NCBI RefSeq assembly: GCF_025961315.1
Contig: NZ_JAOQNK010000001.1
Span: 4,526,001-4,590,000 of the forward strand
Origin: Sphingobacterium kitahiroshimense
Lineage (GTDB): Bacteria > Bacteroidota > Bacteroidia > Sphingobacteriales > Sphingobacteriaceae
Direction of reading: 5' to 3'
DNA length: 64,000 nucleotides
Within the stretch, counting starts at the first letter, position 1, and each line of letters starts with the position of its first letter. Below, in pieces: positions 54,840 to 62,739 of this stretch. The notes beneath the pieces are model-generated. The model saw nothing but the letters and a program-made list of their open reading frames with translations. It made no database searches and was not told the DNA's origin. A program made the translations under genes and the position numbers.

Positions 54840-56126
54840 TTAACGTTGTGTTATTTCAACATAATCACGTTCCGTCGGACCAGTATATACTTGTCTTGGA
54901 CGACCGATAGGTTCTTTGTTTTCACGCATTTCTTTCCATTGTGCAATCCATCCCGGAAGACGACCTAAAGCAAATAATACGGTAAACATTTCCGAGTTGA
55001 ATCCTAATGCACGGTAAATAATACCTGAGTAGAAATCAACATTTGGATATAATTTTCTATCGATGAAGTATTGATCATTTAATGCCGCTTCTTCTAATTT
55101 TTTAGCGATATCTAAAACAGGATCATTAACACCTAATTTTTCTAAGATATCATCACATGCTTTTTTAATGATTTTAGCACGAGGATCGAAGTTTTTATAG
55201 ACACGGTGACCGAATCCCATCAAACGGAAAGGATCATTTTTATCTTTTGCTTTCGCTAAATATTTTTCAGCATCTCCGCCATCATTTTTGATCGCTTCAA
55301 GCATTTCAATTACAGCTTGGTTTGCTCCACCATGTAACGGTCCCCAAAGGGCATTGATACCAGCAGAAATAGAAGCATATAAATTTGCGTTTGATGAACC
55401 TACAATACGTACTGTAGAAGTCGAACAGTTCTGTTCGTGGTCAGCATGCAAAATCAATAATTTATGCATTGCATCAATCACAACAGGATCAAAAGTTTTA
55501 TCCTGATTGACTTCACCAAAGATCATATTTAAGAAGTTGTCGATATAACCTAAATTAGTTTTAGGATATACAACTGGATGACCTAAAGATTTCTTTTGAA
55601 TCCAAGAAACAATCGTAGGCATTTTAGCCAATAAATTGATAATTGTTTTGTCTTCTTCTTCAGGTGTTGGATTTGGATCTAAAGATTCAGGGTAAAATGC
55701 TGATAAAGCTCCAACTAGACAAGATAATTGTCCCATTGGATGGGATTTTGAAGGAAAGCCTGCAAAGAAGTTTTTCATGTCTTCATGAATCATCATCTGT
55801 GATTTGATGTCCGTTCTGAATTGTTCTAAAACTGCTTTTGTTGGAAGGTCTCCGTATATCAATAAATAAGCAACTTCCAAGAAAGTTGATTTTTCAGCTA
55901 ATTGTTCGATAGGGTAGCCACGGTATCTTAAAATACCTGTCTCACCATCAAGGAAAGTGACAGCACTTTTTGCTGCACCAGTGTTTTTAAAACCTGGATC
56001 TAATGTAATATATCCAGATTGATCTCTCAATTTTGAGATGTCAACTGCTTTTTCGTTTTCTGTACCAGTAATAACTGGAAATTCGTATGACGAACCATTT
56101 AAAATAATAGATGCTGTTTCAGACAT
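54840..56126 (-). CDS. gltA: Citrate synthase
   Basis: A 428-residue type II (hexameric-like) citrate synthase. Active-site histidines are in NCSTSTVRIVGSS context (HADHEQNCSTS near 233), GPLHGGANQAV near 268 and GFGHRVYKNFDPR near 306, with the catalytic aspartate in VDFYSGI near 363. It condenses acetyl-CoA and oxaloacetate at the entry of the citric acid cycle. It has its own promoter-like box and terminator and lies upstream of nuoH on the same strand. Confidence 0.96.
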   Translation of the reverse strand: MSETASIILNGSSYEFPVITGTENEKAVDISKLRDQSGYITLDPGFKNTGAAKSAVTFLDGETGILRYRGYPIEQLAEKSTFLEVAYLLIYGDLPTKAVLEQFRTDIKSQMMIHEDMKNFFAGFPSKSHPMGQLSCLVGALSAFYPESLDPNPTPEEEDKTIINLLAKMPTIVSWIQKKSLGHPVVYPKTNLGYIDNFLNMIFGEVNQDKTFDPVVIDAMHKLLILHADHEQNCSTSTVRIVGSSNANLYASISAGINALWGPLHGGANQAVIEMLEAIKNDGGDAEKYLAKAKDKNDPFRLMGFGHRVYKNFDPRAKIIKKACDDILEKLGVNDPVLDIAKKLEEAALNDQYFIDRKLYPNVDFYSGIIYRALGFNSEMFTVLFALGRLPGWIAQWKEMRENKEPIGRPRQVYTGPTERDYVEITQR

Positions 56127-56154
56127 AAGCTTCTTATGTTATCATGTGTTTATG

Positions 56155-56162
56155 CAAATGTA
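56155..56162 (-). promoter_or_regulatory. Putative -7 box of gltA
   Basis: TACATTTG on the minus strand, 29 bases before the start codon; no -33 TTG at the usual spacing. Confidence 0.5.
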
Positions 56163-56353
56163 ATAAAATTGAGGGCTAATATACTAGGTTTTCGTAATAA
56201 TAATGCCATAATCTAAGCATTTTTGACATTATTTTTAATTAAAAATCTGAGTTATTACTGATACGCGCCATTTGTTTATCCAAAAGTTTTCAATTGGCTG
56301 ATAAGGAAAAAATCTAATTTTTTAAGCATAATGTTGCTTATGCACATAATACG

Positions 56354-56407
56354 AAAAAAGCCCTTCCAATTTGCCTCTTCGATGAGTATAAAAGGAAAGA
56401 CTTTTTT
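56354..56407 (-). terminator. Probable terminator of the tsdA-dsrE-sbp unit
   Basis: Two-mismatch stem of 14 pairs with a long loop, about 50 bases after the solute-binding protein stop; the minus strand continues GGGCTTTTTT. Confidence 0.55.
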
Positions 56408-56455
56408 GATTCTTCCACGCAGAAATCTGAAACAAAATTTAGGCAATGCTAAAGC

Positions 56456-57367
56456 TTAATCTACCTGAAAACCATATTTTTTATAAATGTTTTTTGCAGA
56501 ATCTGATTGGAGGTAAGCCATAAAATCACTAGCAGCTTGTTTATTTTTAGATTTTTTCAATTTACCAGCCATATATTTCGCCGTAATGTTTTCATTATCC
56601 GGAATGGTAATACTTTCTACCGGATGATTGATCATTTTTTGAAAAAATGCCTCTGAGTACCATACTGGAGCAACATCGGCTTGACCTTCTAATATTCGAA
56701 GTGGACTCTCTCGATGATGTATTTTAGTGAGATAAGTAGATTTATCTGCAACCTTGTCTTCCATAATGGTATGTACGAGTTCTTCTCCACCAACTTTGCG
56801 ATAAGCGGTTTTTATCTGCTCGCCAACACCTTCCCAAGCTGGATTCGGCATGCTGATACGAACATCCTTACGTTTTAAATCCTTCAAGGATTTGATGTTT
56901 TTCGGATTACCCTTTGGAACCATTAAGGTAAGTTTGTTGGTTGCATAAGCAATAGTCTGATCAAAATAGTCAGCCATCTCTGTGATCCGTCTTTGACCCG
57001 CAGTGTAAATATCTGGCGTGTGCGTAATCTTCAAATTACCGATTGTTAGTGATCCACCTTGAATTTGTTTTGCCAGTATTCCCGGAGGTAATGTTTCGAC
57101 AAATATGCGCTCGTACTGTGGATGTTCTTTCTTGAAAGTTTTGATAAGATCATCGATAACCATAAACTGGTTTCCGGCAAAGAAAATAACCAATTGTGGA
57201 TTTTCAATTTCACCATAAAGATCAGGGATGTTGTCAATTCCAGGGATCGTAAAATTAACAGCAGATTCAGGAGGGGTATTCCAAGGAGGATGAAATTGAT
57301 GATCTTGTGCATAGGAACATGAAGTTCCAAGTAACAAAGCAAGTATAGTTTTAGTGAGTTTTTGCAT
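56456..57367 (-). CDS. Periplasmic substrate-binding protein (ModA-like)
   Basis: A 303-residue exported protein (signal peptide ending SCSYAQ) with a type II periplasmic-binding fold: LVIFFAGNQFMVIDDLIKTF near 60-80, NKLTLMVPKGNPKNIKSLKDL near 145 and DVRISMPNPAWEGVGEQI near 170. This resembles molybdate or sulfonate-binding ModA-type proteins, but no ABC permease or ATPase is adjacent. It is the last gene of a four-gene run with a dihaem cytochrome and a DsrE-like protein, so it may act as a periplasmic sensor, anion buffer or partner rather than a transporter part. Ligand unknown. Confidence 0.75.
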   Translation of the reverse strand: MQKLTKTILALLLGTSCSYAQDHQFHPPWNTPPESAVNFTIPGIDNIPDLYGEIENPQLVIFFAGNQFMVIDDLIKTFKKEHPQYERIFVETLPPGILAKQIQGGSLTIGNLKITHTPDIYTAGQRRITEMADYFDQTIAYATNKLTLMVPKGNPKNIKSLKDLKRKDVRISMPNPAWEGVGEQIKTAYRKVGGEELVHTIMEDKVADKSTYLTKIHHRESPLRILEGQADVAPVWYSEAFFQKMINHPVESITIPDNENITAKYMAGKLKKSKNKQAASDFMAYLQSDSAKNIYKKYGFQVD

Positions 57368-57381
57368 GTCTTGTTTTCAAA

Positions 57382-57852
57382 TTATGGTTTAACAATTGTC
57401 CAGCCTTGATGAGCTCTGATCACCAATTCACCATTACCGCTGGGAACATAACCGATGAAATCAAACAGTTGTTCCTTGGTCAGATTACGTTCTTTTAACG
57501 AGTTGGTACATTGTGCTACTTGGACCCCTCTTGCGATTAGTTTTTTGAACTGTTCTTCATATTTAGAAGTACTTTTTAAAAATGCCTCAGTACCACCAGA
57601 AAAAGCAATCAGTTCAAGCGTTAATTTTCCTTTTAATCGTGGATCGTCCAACACATTGTTGATGTTGCGAATTGCTTTCTCAATTGTTTTTGGATCATTG
57701 CTATCCAATTGGTAGATCGCATGATACGATTTTTTTTCAGCAACAGCTCCTTGAAATGACGCATTTTTCACCAATGCTTCCTCTTGCGTTTGTGCCGCTA
57801 ATTTACCCATGCTACAGATAGCAAGGATCATAATCATAATTGTTTTATTCAT
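57382..57852 (-). CDS. Secreted DsrE/F-like protein
   Basis: A 156-residue protein with a signal peptide (ending LAAQT) and a DsrE/F-like fold: KAIRNINNVLDDPRLKGKLTLELI, FSGGTEAFLK and ARGVQVAQCTNSLKER, where Cys115 sits at the position of the sulfur-carrier cysteine of the family. Cytoplasmic DsrE proteins shuttle persulfide; exported forms exist near sulfur and cytochrome genes. It lies 3 bases after the cytochrome stop and 14 before the binding-protein start, clearly in one operon. Confidence 0.78.
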   Translation of the reverse strand: MNKTIMIMILAICSMGKLAAQTQEEALVKNASFQGAVAEKKSYHAIYQLDSNDPKTIEKAIRNINNVLDDPRLKGKLTLELIAFSGGTEAFLKSTSKYEEQFKKLIARGVQVAQCTNSLKERNLTKEQLFDFIGYVPSGNGELVIRAHQGWTIVKP

Positions 57853-57855
57853 TTT

Positions 57856-58836
57856 TTAAAAATTAAAAGGACCGAATTTATGTTGTATTGCACTTATCTC
57901 GTCGTTATAAGGTGGATAAGGTGAGTCTTTTGGTTTTTTTGCTAAGTTAGGATAGTCATTTTCCTTATTTGCTTTGATTGGTCTAGAAAAAGAATTGATA
58001 TAAGCAGCCACATCAAATGCCTGTTCATCTGTTAAAATTGGACTGTCGTGAGTAGCACCTAAAGGCATATTTGCTTTGATAAATTTCATTGCAGTTAACA
58101 TACGTGCCATTCCTGCACCATCATTGTAGGAATCATTTCCCCATAGAGGTGGATATTGATATCCTTTAGTTCCAGCAAGTTTTTGGCCTTTTCCATTTGT
58201 ACCATGGCAACTTTGGCAATGCTGTTGAAAGACAGTAGCTCCATTCTTTTGATCGGCAGCTCTTTCCGGAATGGTCACTTTGACAAATCCCTGCCCAGTA
58301 ATTCGCTTTCCAATTGGCGTATCTTTACTGATATGTTTAATATAGGTAACAATTGCCCTCATTTCGGTACTGTTCACATCAATAGCTTTTCCGTTCATGC
58401 TACGTTCAAAACAACCGTTGATACGCTCTTCTAGTGATTCCACTTTATCTTCTCTGCCAATGTAAATCGGGAAAACACCTGTAAGCCCAACATAGGGAGC
58501 CGCAAATGATTTTGTTCCGCCATTGAGGTGGCAATTGGTGCAGGCCAGATGATTACCAATTTTACTTCCATCTTTTTCATAAAAATAGTTGTAAGTCTCC
58601 CTTATCAGTTTTTCACCATAGCTTGCCATTTTATCTTCGGCATTGTCAGCATAAGGTGTCAGTTTTAATTGATCAACATGGTTAATTATTTCGCTCTGTT
58701 CAGACTCTTTATCAGGAGATTTATGCGCTAAAGCATTTGTCATATAAGCAGATAAAACAATGAAGCATAATAATATGCTCGTCACGATAATAATGGTATT
58801 GCTGCTCCTCCTAATTTTTTTAATATCCTCTTCCAT
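57856..58836 (-). CDS. tsdA: Dihaem c-type cytochrome, thiosulfate dehydrogenase (TsdA) type
   Basis: A 326-residue protein with an N-terminal membrane helix (about 14-34) and two haem motifs: CTNCH at 99-103 and CQSCH at 207-211. Family marks include LTGVFPIYIGREDKVESLEERINGC-type region with Cys142 (the cysteine axial ligand of haem 1 in TsdA), RSMNG after it, PPLWGNDSYNDGAGMAR near 229-245 and KFIKANMPLG (Met257, Lys254) near 251. TsdA couples two thiosulfate to tetrathionate, or works in reverse. Reaction and direction are inferred from family motifs. Confidence 0.78.
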   Translation of the reverse strand: MEEDIKKIRRSSNTIIIVTSILLCFIVLSAYMTNALAHKSPDKESEQSEIINHVDQLKLTPYADNAEDKMASYGEKLIRETYNYFYEKDGSKIGNHLACTNCHLNGGTKSFAAPYVGLTGVFPIYIGREDKVESLEERINGCFERSMNGKAIDVNSTEMRAIVTYIKHISKDTPIGKRITGQGFVKVTIPERAADQKNGATVFQQHCQSCHGTNGKGQKLAGTKGYQYPPLWGNDSYNDGAGMARMLTAMKFIKANMPLGATHDSPILTDEQAFDVAAYINSFSRPIKANKENDYPNLAKKPKDSPYPPYNDEISAIQHKFGPFNF

Positions 58837-58853
58837 TCATACTAGGTTTTAAA

Positions 58854-58861
58854 CAAATGTA
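58854..58861 (-). promoter_or_regulatory. Putative -7 box of the tsdA operon
   Basis: TACATTTG on the minus strand fits TAnnTTTG, 18 bases before the ATG at 58836. No -33 TTG, as expected for an activator-dependent promoter. Confidence 0.55.
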
Positions 58862-58867
58862 CCCTAT

Positions 58868-58908
58868 TACAGAATGCTGTTATAATTCATAATTATTATC
58901 TGTTATAA
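58868..58908. promoter_or_regulatory. Candidate LysR operator upstream of tsdA
   Basis: Contains the inverted repeat ATTACAG-AATG-CTGTTAT-like motif (ACAG/CTGT around 58870-58882) and a direct repeat CTGTTATAA at 58877-58885 and 58900-58908, spaced 23 bases, about two helical turns. It sits directly upstream of the -7 box, the place where LysR activators bind. Confidence 0.5.
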
Positions 58909-58915
58909 CGAAATG

Positions 58916-59821
58916 TTATGAGTAGATTTTACCCTTATGCTGTTGAATAAAGTTCATGAATTTTAGTGGAAGGCCAGCAAGTCCTCCAACCAAATGGGTG
59001 ATGTAGAAATAACGCTCTATGCTAAAATCTTCTAACTCAATAATTTTTAAATCACCGTTTTTAAGCTCTTCTTGTATCGCATGGATCGAAAGAAATGCTG
59101 CGGTATTACTGTATTTAAGATACCTTTTAATACTTTCGGAGGATGATAAAATAATTTCTGTATGGAGATGCTGTAACGAAATTCCAGCTTCTTTCAATTT
59201 GCAATCGATGATATCACGAGTTCCAGATCCAGGTTCCCGGAATACGAGTGCTAATTTATAGATGTCATTTAAGACAAATCTCTCTTCTTTACATAAAGGA
59301 TTAGTATTGCGGGTGACCAAAACAATTTCATCTTTGATATAGGGTGTGAATTTTAATGATCTATTATCTGGCAATCCCTCTGTAATCCCCAGATGAATTT
59401 CGTTCTTGATGAGAAGTTGCTCAACCCGTTTTGAATTAGCCTGCGTGACTTTTATTTCATTTTGTGGAAAATGGAGGTTAAACTCCACTAACATTTTAGG
59501 AATTACATATTGAGAAATCGTTGTGCTGATTCCCAGGAAGAGATTTCCATTTTGCTTTCCTGTTATTTCGTTGATTTCATAAGTCGCCTGATTGTATTGT
59601 TCCAAAATGACCTGCGCATGTTTATAAAGAATCTTTCCAGCAGGAGTAAGGGCAAGCCGGTTGCCTAATCGTTCAAATAACGGTGTACCAATGGAGTTTT
59701 CAATCTCCTGTATATTTTTACTTACAGCTGGCTGTGAGATAAAAAGCTCTGATGCCGCTTTTGTGAAGTTGAGCGTATTGGCCGCAACGTAAAAAACTTT
59801 TAACCTAAAATCGAAATCCAT
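58916..59821 (-). CDS. LysR-family transcriptional regulator (CysL-like)
   Basis: A 301-residue regulator: helix-turn-helix at 2-60 (FTKAASELFISQPAVSKNI), then the co-inducer domain with REPGSGTRDIIDCKLKEAGI near 190. This effector-domain motif is common in CysL/CbbR-like LysR proteins, some of which control sulfur assimilation. It is followed on the same strand by tsdA, with a candidate operator between. It probably activates the cytochrome operon; ligand unknown. Confidence 0.88.
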   Translation of the reverse strand: MDFDFRLKVFYVAANTLNFTKAASELFISQPAVSKNIQEIENSIGTPLFERLGNRLALTPAGKILYKHAQVILEQYNQATYEINEITGKQNGNLFLGISTTISQYVIPKMLVEFNLHFPQNEIKVTQANSKRVEQLLIKNEIHLGITEGLPDNRSLKFTPYIKDEIVLVTRNTNPLCKEERFVLNDIYKLALVFREPGSGTRDIIDCKLKEAGISLQHLHTEIILSSSESIKRYLKYSNTAAFLSIHAIQEELKNGDLKIIELEDFSIERYFYITHLVGGLAGLPLKFMNFIQQHKGKIYS

Positions 59822-60273
59822 AAATGAAATACCCTTATCGTAATGAAATGTATAGAACCAAATCTAAAAAAAATTGAATGCGTTTTTAGCTATTAACAAA
59901 ATTGTCACAATTATAAATGTAAGTTGTTTTCAAATTTATTGAAGATTTGAATAGCATGATAGAATATGGTTTGGATTTAGAATATTAATTCAGGCCCAGT
60001 CAAAGCATGTTTATCAGCCATAGATCTATTGACAGTTTACTTTTATCGGGAATTACTAGACAAGGTGGATATCTTGAACTTGATCACAATATTGAATTCT
60101 GATAATAATGCTCTTGAACTATAAGCAAGGACAGCTTTGGCATTTCGTGTTTCATTTTTTTCAATGGAGAAATAGTATTTGAAAATCCAGAGAATAAAAA
60201 AAAAGAATTATTAATTTGAATTATTACGATTATTTCGTAGACTTGTGTATAATTAGTAGTTTAATAATCAGGT
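59822..60273. other. Divergent region, lysR / blaI-like gene
   Basis: 452 bases. Minus-strand TAGATTTG (59866-59859) fits a -7 box for lysR. The right end holds the blaI-like promoter and operator. A short open frame at 60007-60102 (31 residues) has no recognisable product and was not called. Confidence 0.5.
60215..60245 (+). promoter_or_regulatory. Promoter of blaI-like gene with overlapping palindrome
   Basis: TTTG at 60215-60218, 19-base spacer, TAGACTTG at 60238-60245 (one change from TAnnTTTG). The palindrome TACGA-ttatt-TCGTA at 60225-60239 lies in the spacer and overlaps the -7 box, the layout of a BlaI/MecI operator that blocks polymerase. Confidence 0.65.
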
Positions 60274-60636
60274 ATGGAAAAGTTAACAGCACAAGAAGAA
60301 CAGGCGATGCAGGCCATTTGGAATCTTAAGGCATGTTTTGTGAAAGAGATTTTGGACAATATCAAAGGCGAGAAGATGCCTTATACGACATTGGCCTCTA
60401 CAGTTAAAAATCTAGAAAAAAAGGGATTCGTAAAGTCAGTTAAGTATGCAAATGCAAATCGATACGAACCGTTGATTTCTGAAGAAGATTATAAAGAGAC
60501 ATTTATGCACTCTTTCGTAGGAGACTATTTTAAGAATTCATATAAGGAGATGGTTACATTTTTTGTGAAAGAAGAAAAGCTGTCTGCATCCGAATTGGAA
60601 GAAATCATGCAAATGATCAAGGAAAATAAAAGCTAG
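60274..60636 (+). CDS. BlaI/MecI/CopY-family repressor
   Basis: A 120-residue winged-helix repressor. The family pattern is clear: [24 protein letters not shown], then [20 protein letters not shown] and the wing with [11 protein letters not shown]. BlaI-type dimers repress an operon with their BlaR1-like sensor and are cleaved or released when the sensor is activated. The sensor gene starts 5 bases downstream, and an operator-like palindrome lies in its own promoter. Confidence 0.92.
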   Translation: MEKLTAQEEQAMQAIWNLKACFVKEILDNIKGEKMPYTTLASTVKNLEKKGFVKSVKYANANRYEPLISEEDYKETFMHSFVGDYFKNSYKEMVTFFVKEEKLSASELEEIMQMIKENKS

Positions 60637-60641
60637 TAATC

Positions 60642-62684
60642 ATGGAAAATATCCTAAATTATGCGATCCAGATTAATGTATTACTAAGTGTGGTATACTT
60701 AGGATATGTATTGTTATTAAAGAACCTGACATTTTACCTGCTTAACCGCATGTATTTTATTACAGGTATTTTATTTTCATTTACCTATCCGTTCTTAGAT
60801 ATTCAATCTTGGTTTAGAAAACCAATTCCATCCGTAGGGGAGATCGCGATGGATTGGTCAATGGATCTCGGACAAGAGGTGGACAAATCGGTCTTTACCT
60901 TAAATAATGTATTGATCCTTTTACTTTTCATAGGGGTAACGATTTTATCAATTCGGTTCTTAATTCAGATGATCAGCCTATTGCGGATTCATATTTATTC
61001 TGAACCTGCACAGTGGCAATCTTATCTTTTTAGAAATGTTTTTATACCCATTGTACCTTTTTCGTTTTTAAATAAAATATACGTTAACAAAGATCATCAC
61101 CCAGAACCGGAGCTCATGGATATTTTTAAACATGAAGATATTCATGTGAAGGGTTTGCATTCTATTGATATCCTGATCAGTGAGTTTACTTTAATCAGCA
61201 GCTGGTTCAATCCTTTTGTATGGCTCATGCGAAAGGCAATCCGTGAAAATTTGGAATTTCTAACAGATCAGCAGGTACTCAATAACGGCGTAGATAGACA
61301 GACCTACCAGTATAGCTTGCTCCGTGTCAATACTGGTGGCGGGTCGGCGACATTAGGAAATCAGTTTAGTTTTAAGACACTAAAGCGAAGGATAATGATG
61401 ATGAATAAAAAACGATCCGCAAAAATACAGCTCGGAAAGTACGCATTTATGTTGCCTATTTTTGTATTGACAGCTGGAGCTTTTACGTTAAATAAAGCAG
61501 AGGCTAAGATCACGCAAGCGACAGATGCCGCGAAAGAGATTGATCTAGAGCCTGCAGTATCCACTTTTCAGTCCGCGAAAAATACCATTGAAGAAGCGGG
61601 TTTAGTTCAAGATACGTTAAAAGGAAAAGTAATCGGTATAAATGTAAAAGAGGAAGCCGTTTCAATTATTGGAATTAAGACAGATACCTCAAAGTTTACT
61701 GCTCATGGAGCAAAGACTAATATTGGTACAAGCCTCGACATTAAACCTACAGATTTATTGTATTTTGTGGATGGGAAGGAAGTTGATTCAGACGCATTTA
61801 AAAGCTTAGACAAAAATAATATTGAAGCGATGACTATTCTTAAGGATAAAGCTGTATTATTAAAATATGGAGAAAGGGGGAAGAAGGGTGCTATTGAAAT
61901 CGTAACTAAGGGAAAAAAGAGTGCATCTTCCATTTCGAATGACTATAAACAAACAAAAACCGGATTTTTTAATACAAAAGGAGATAAAATTGGATTGATC
62001 CTTTTGGATGGTAAAGAAGTGACGATGGATGAGGTGAATAAAGTTCCAGAAAATAAATTAAGTATAAAGGCACTTAGTACTGGTGATTATGCAATTCAAC
62101 AATATGGCGAAAAAGGTAAAAATGGCGTTGTTGAACTTAGAGATAGATCTAGAACAAAAGCTTTAAGAGATACTTCAGTACGCATTATATTTGGTAAATC
62201 GAATAAGCTTCCACCATTATATGTACTTGATGGTAAAATCTATGAGGGCGATATCAATACAATAAAGCCCGATAATATAGAAAGTATAACTGTATTAAAA
62301 GATGCTTCTGCTCAAGCTCTTTATGGTGCTAGAGGTGCTAATGGCGTAATTTTGATTGTCACCAAGGCTGGAAGTAAAAATAATCAGGTATCTGAAGAGT
62401 CTAAAACTAATGAAGTTATGGTTCTAGGGTCTGGAAAAATAAAGAAGTCCGAAATTGATTTTTCTAAAAAATATACCTACATGGTAGATAATCAGGAGGT
62501 TTCTTTGAATTATTTCACATCTATTCCTGAAAATAGTATACATTCCTATTCAATTGTTAATCCAAATCAAAAAGTGTCAAAAATAAAAGTGGATGGTAAA
62601 GAACTTGAACATGTAGGTACTGACGGGCTAGTTATGGCAATAAGTAAAGCTAAACACGATAGAATGCAATCAAGAGCTAGATAA
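60642..62684 (+). CDS. BlaR1-like M56 metallopeptidase with TonB-plug-like repeats
   Basis: A 680-residue membrane protein. Residues 1-285 are the BlaR1/M56 membrane peptidase: helices at about 5-25, 35-53, 88-113 and 267-283, and the zinc motif HEDIH at 164-168. The outer part carries three or four modules resembling the plug of TonB receptors, each with a VDGK/LDGK start and a KD..A..YG.(R/K)G..GV(I/E)..V end, for example at about 365-425, 440-500, 520-580 and 595-650. The third module ([27 protein letters not shown]-like) is closest to SusC plug sequence. Probable sensor for the upstream repressor; ligand unknown. Confidence 0.88.
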   Translation: MENILNYAIQINVLLSVVYLGYVLLLKNLTFYLLNRMYFITGILFSFTYPFLDIQSWFRKPIPSVGEIAMDWSMDLGQEVDKSVFTLNNVLILLLFIGVTILSIRFLIQMISLLRIHIYSEPAQWQSYLFRNVFIPIVPFSFLNKIYVNKDHHPEPELMDIFKHEDIHVKGLHSIDILISEFTLISSWFNPFVWLMRKAIRENLEFLTDQQVLNNGVDRQTYQYSLLRVNTGGGSATLGNQFSFKTLKRRIMMMNKKRSAKIQLGKYAFMLPIFVLTAGAFTLNKAEAKITQATDAAKEIDLEPAVSTFQSAKNTIEEAGLVQDTLKGKVIGINVKEEAVSIIGIKTDTSKFTAHGAKTNIGTSLDIKPTDLLYFVDGKEVDSDAFKSLDKNNIEAMTILKDKAVLLKYGERGKKGAIEIVTKGKKSASSISNDYKQTKTGFFNTKGDKIGLILLDGKEVTMDEVNKVPENKLSIKALSTGDYAIQQYGEKGKNGVVELRDRSRTKALRDTSVRIIFGKSNKLPPLYVLDGKIYEGDINTIKPDNIESITVLKDASAQALYGARGANGVILIVTKAGSKNNQVSEESKTNEVMVLGSGKIKKSEIDFSKKYTYMVDNQEVSLNYFTSIPENSIHSYSIVNPNQKVSKIKVDGKELEHVGTDGLVMAISKAKHDRMQSRAR

Positions 62685-62691
62685 AATGATT

Positions 62692-62727
62692 AAAATCCTC
62701 AAAATCCATAAATTTTGAGGATTTTTT
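62692..62727. terminator. Terminator after the M56 sensor gene
   Basis: Perfect 14-bp stem AAAATCCTCAAAAT / ATTTTGAGGATTTT with a 6-base loop and T-tract, between two convergent stops. Confidence 0.9.
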
Positions 62728-62739
62728 GTGAAAGAACTT

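Larger units (their letters stand above)
56127..56455. other. gltA upstream region and terminator of the cytochrome cluster
   Basis: 329 bases. On the minus strand, TACATTTG (56162-56155) fits the -7 consensus for gltA. An imperfect hairpin at 56354-56407 (AAAAAAGCCCTTCC / GGAAAGACTTTTTT, two mismatches) followed on the minus strand by a T run probably ends the upstream lysR-tsdA cluster transcript. No gene seen. Confidence 0.55.

Noticed and set aside
56456-57367. Molybdate ABC uptake system
   Set aside because: No permease or ATPase gene is near and the operon contains a cytochrome and a DsrE-like protein, so transport is not supported.
60007-60102. 31-codon frame in the lysR-blaI gap
   Set aside because: Too short, no family features, and the flanking region has no promoter or terminator tied to it.
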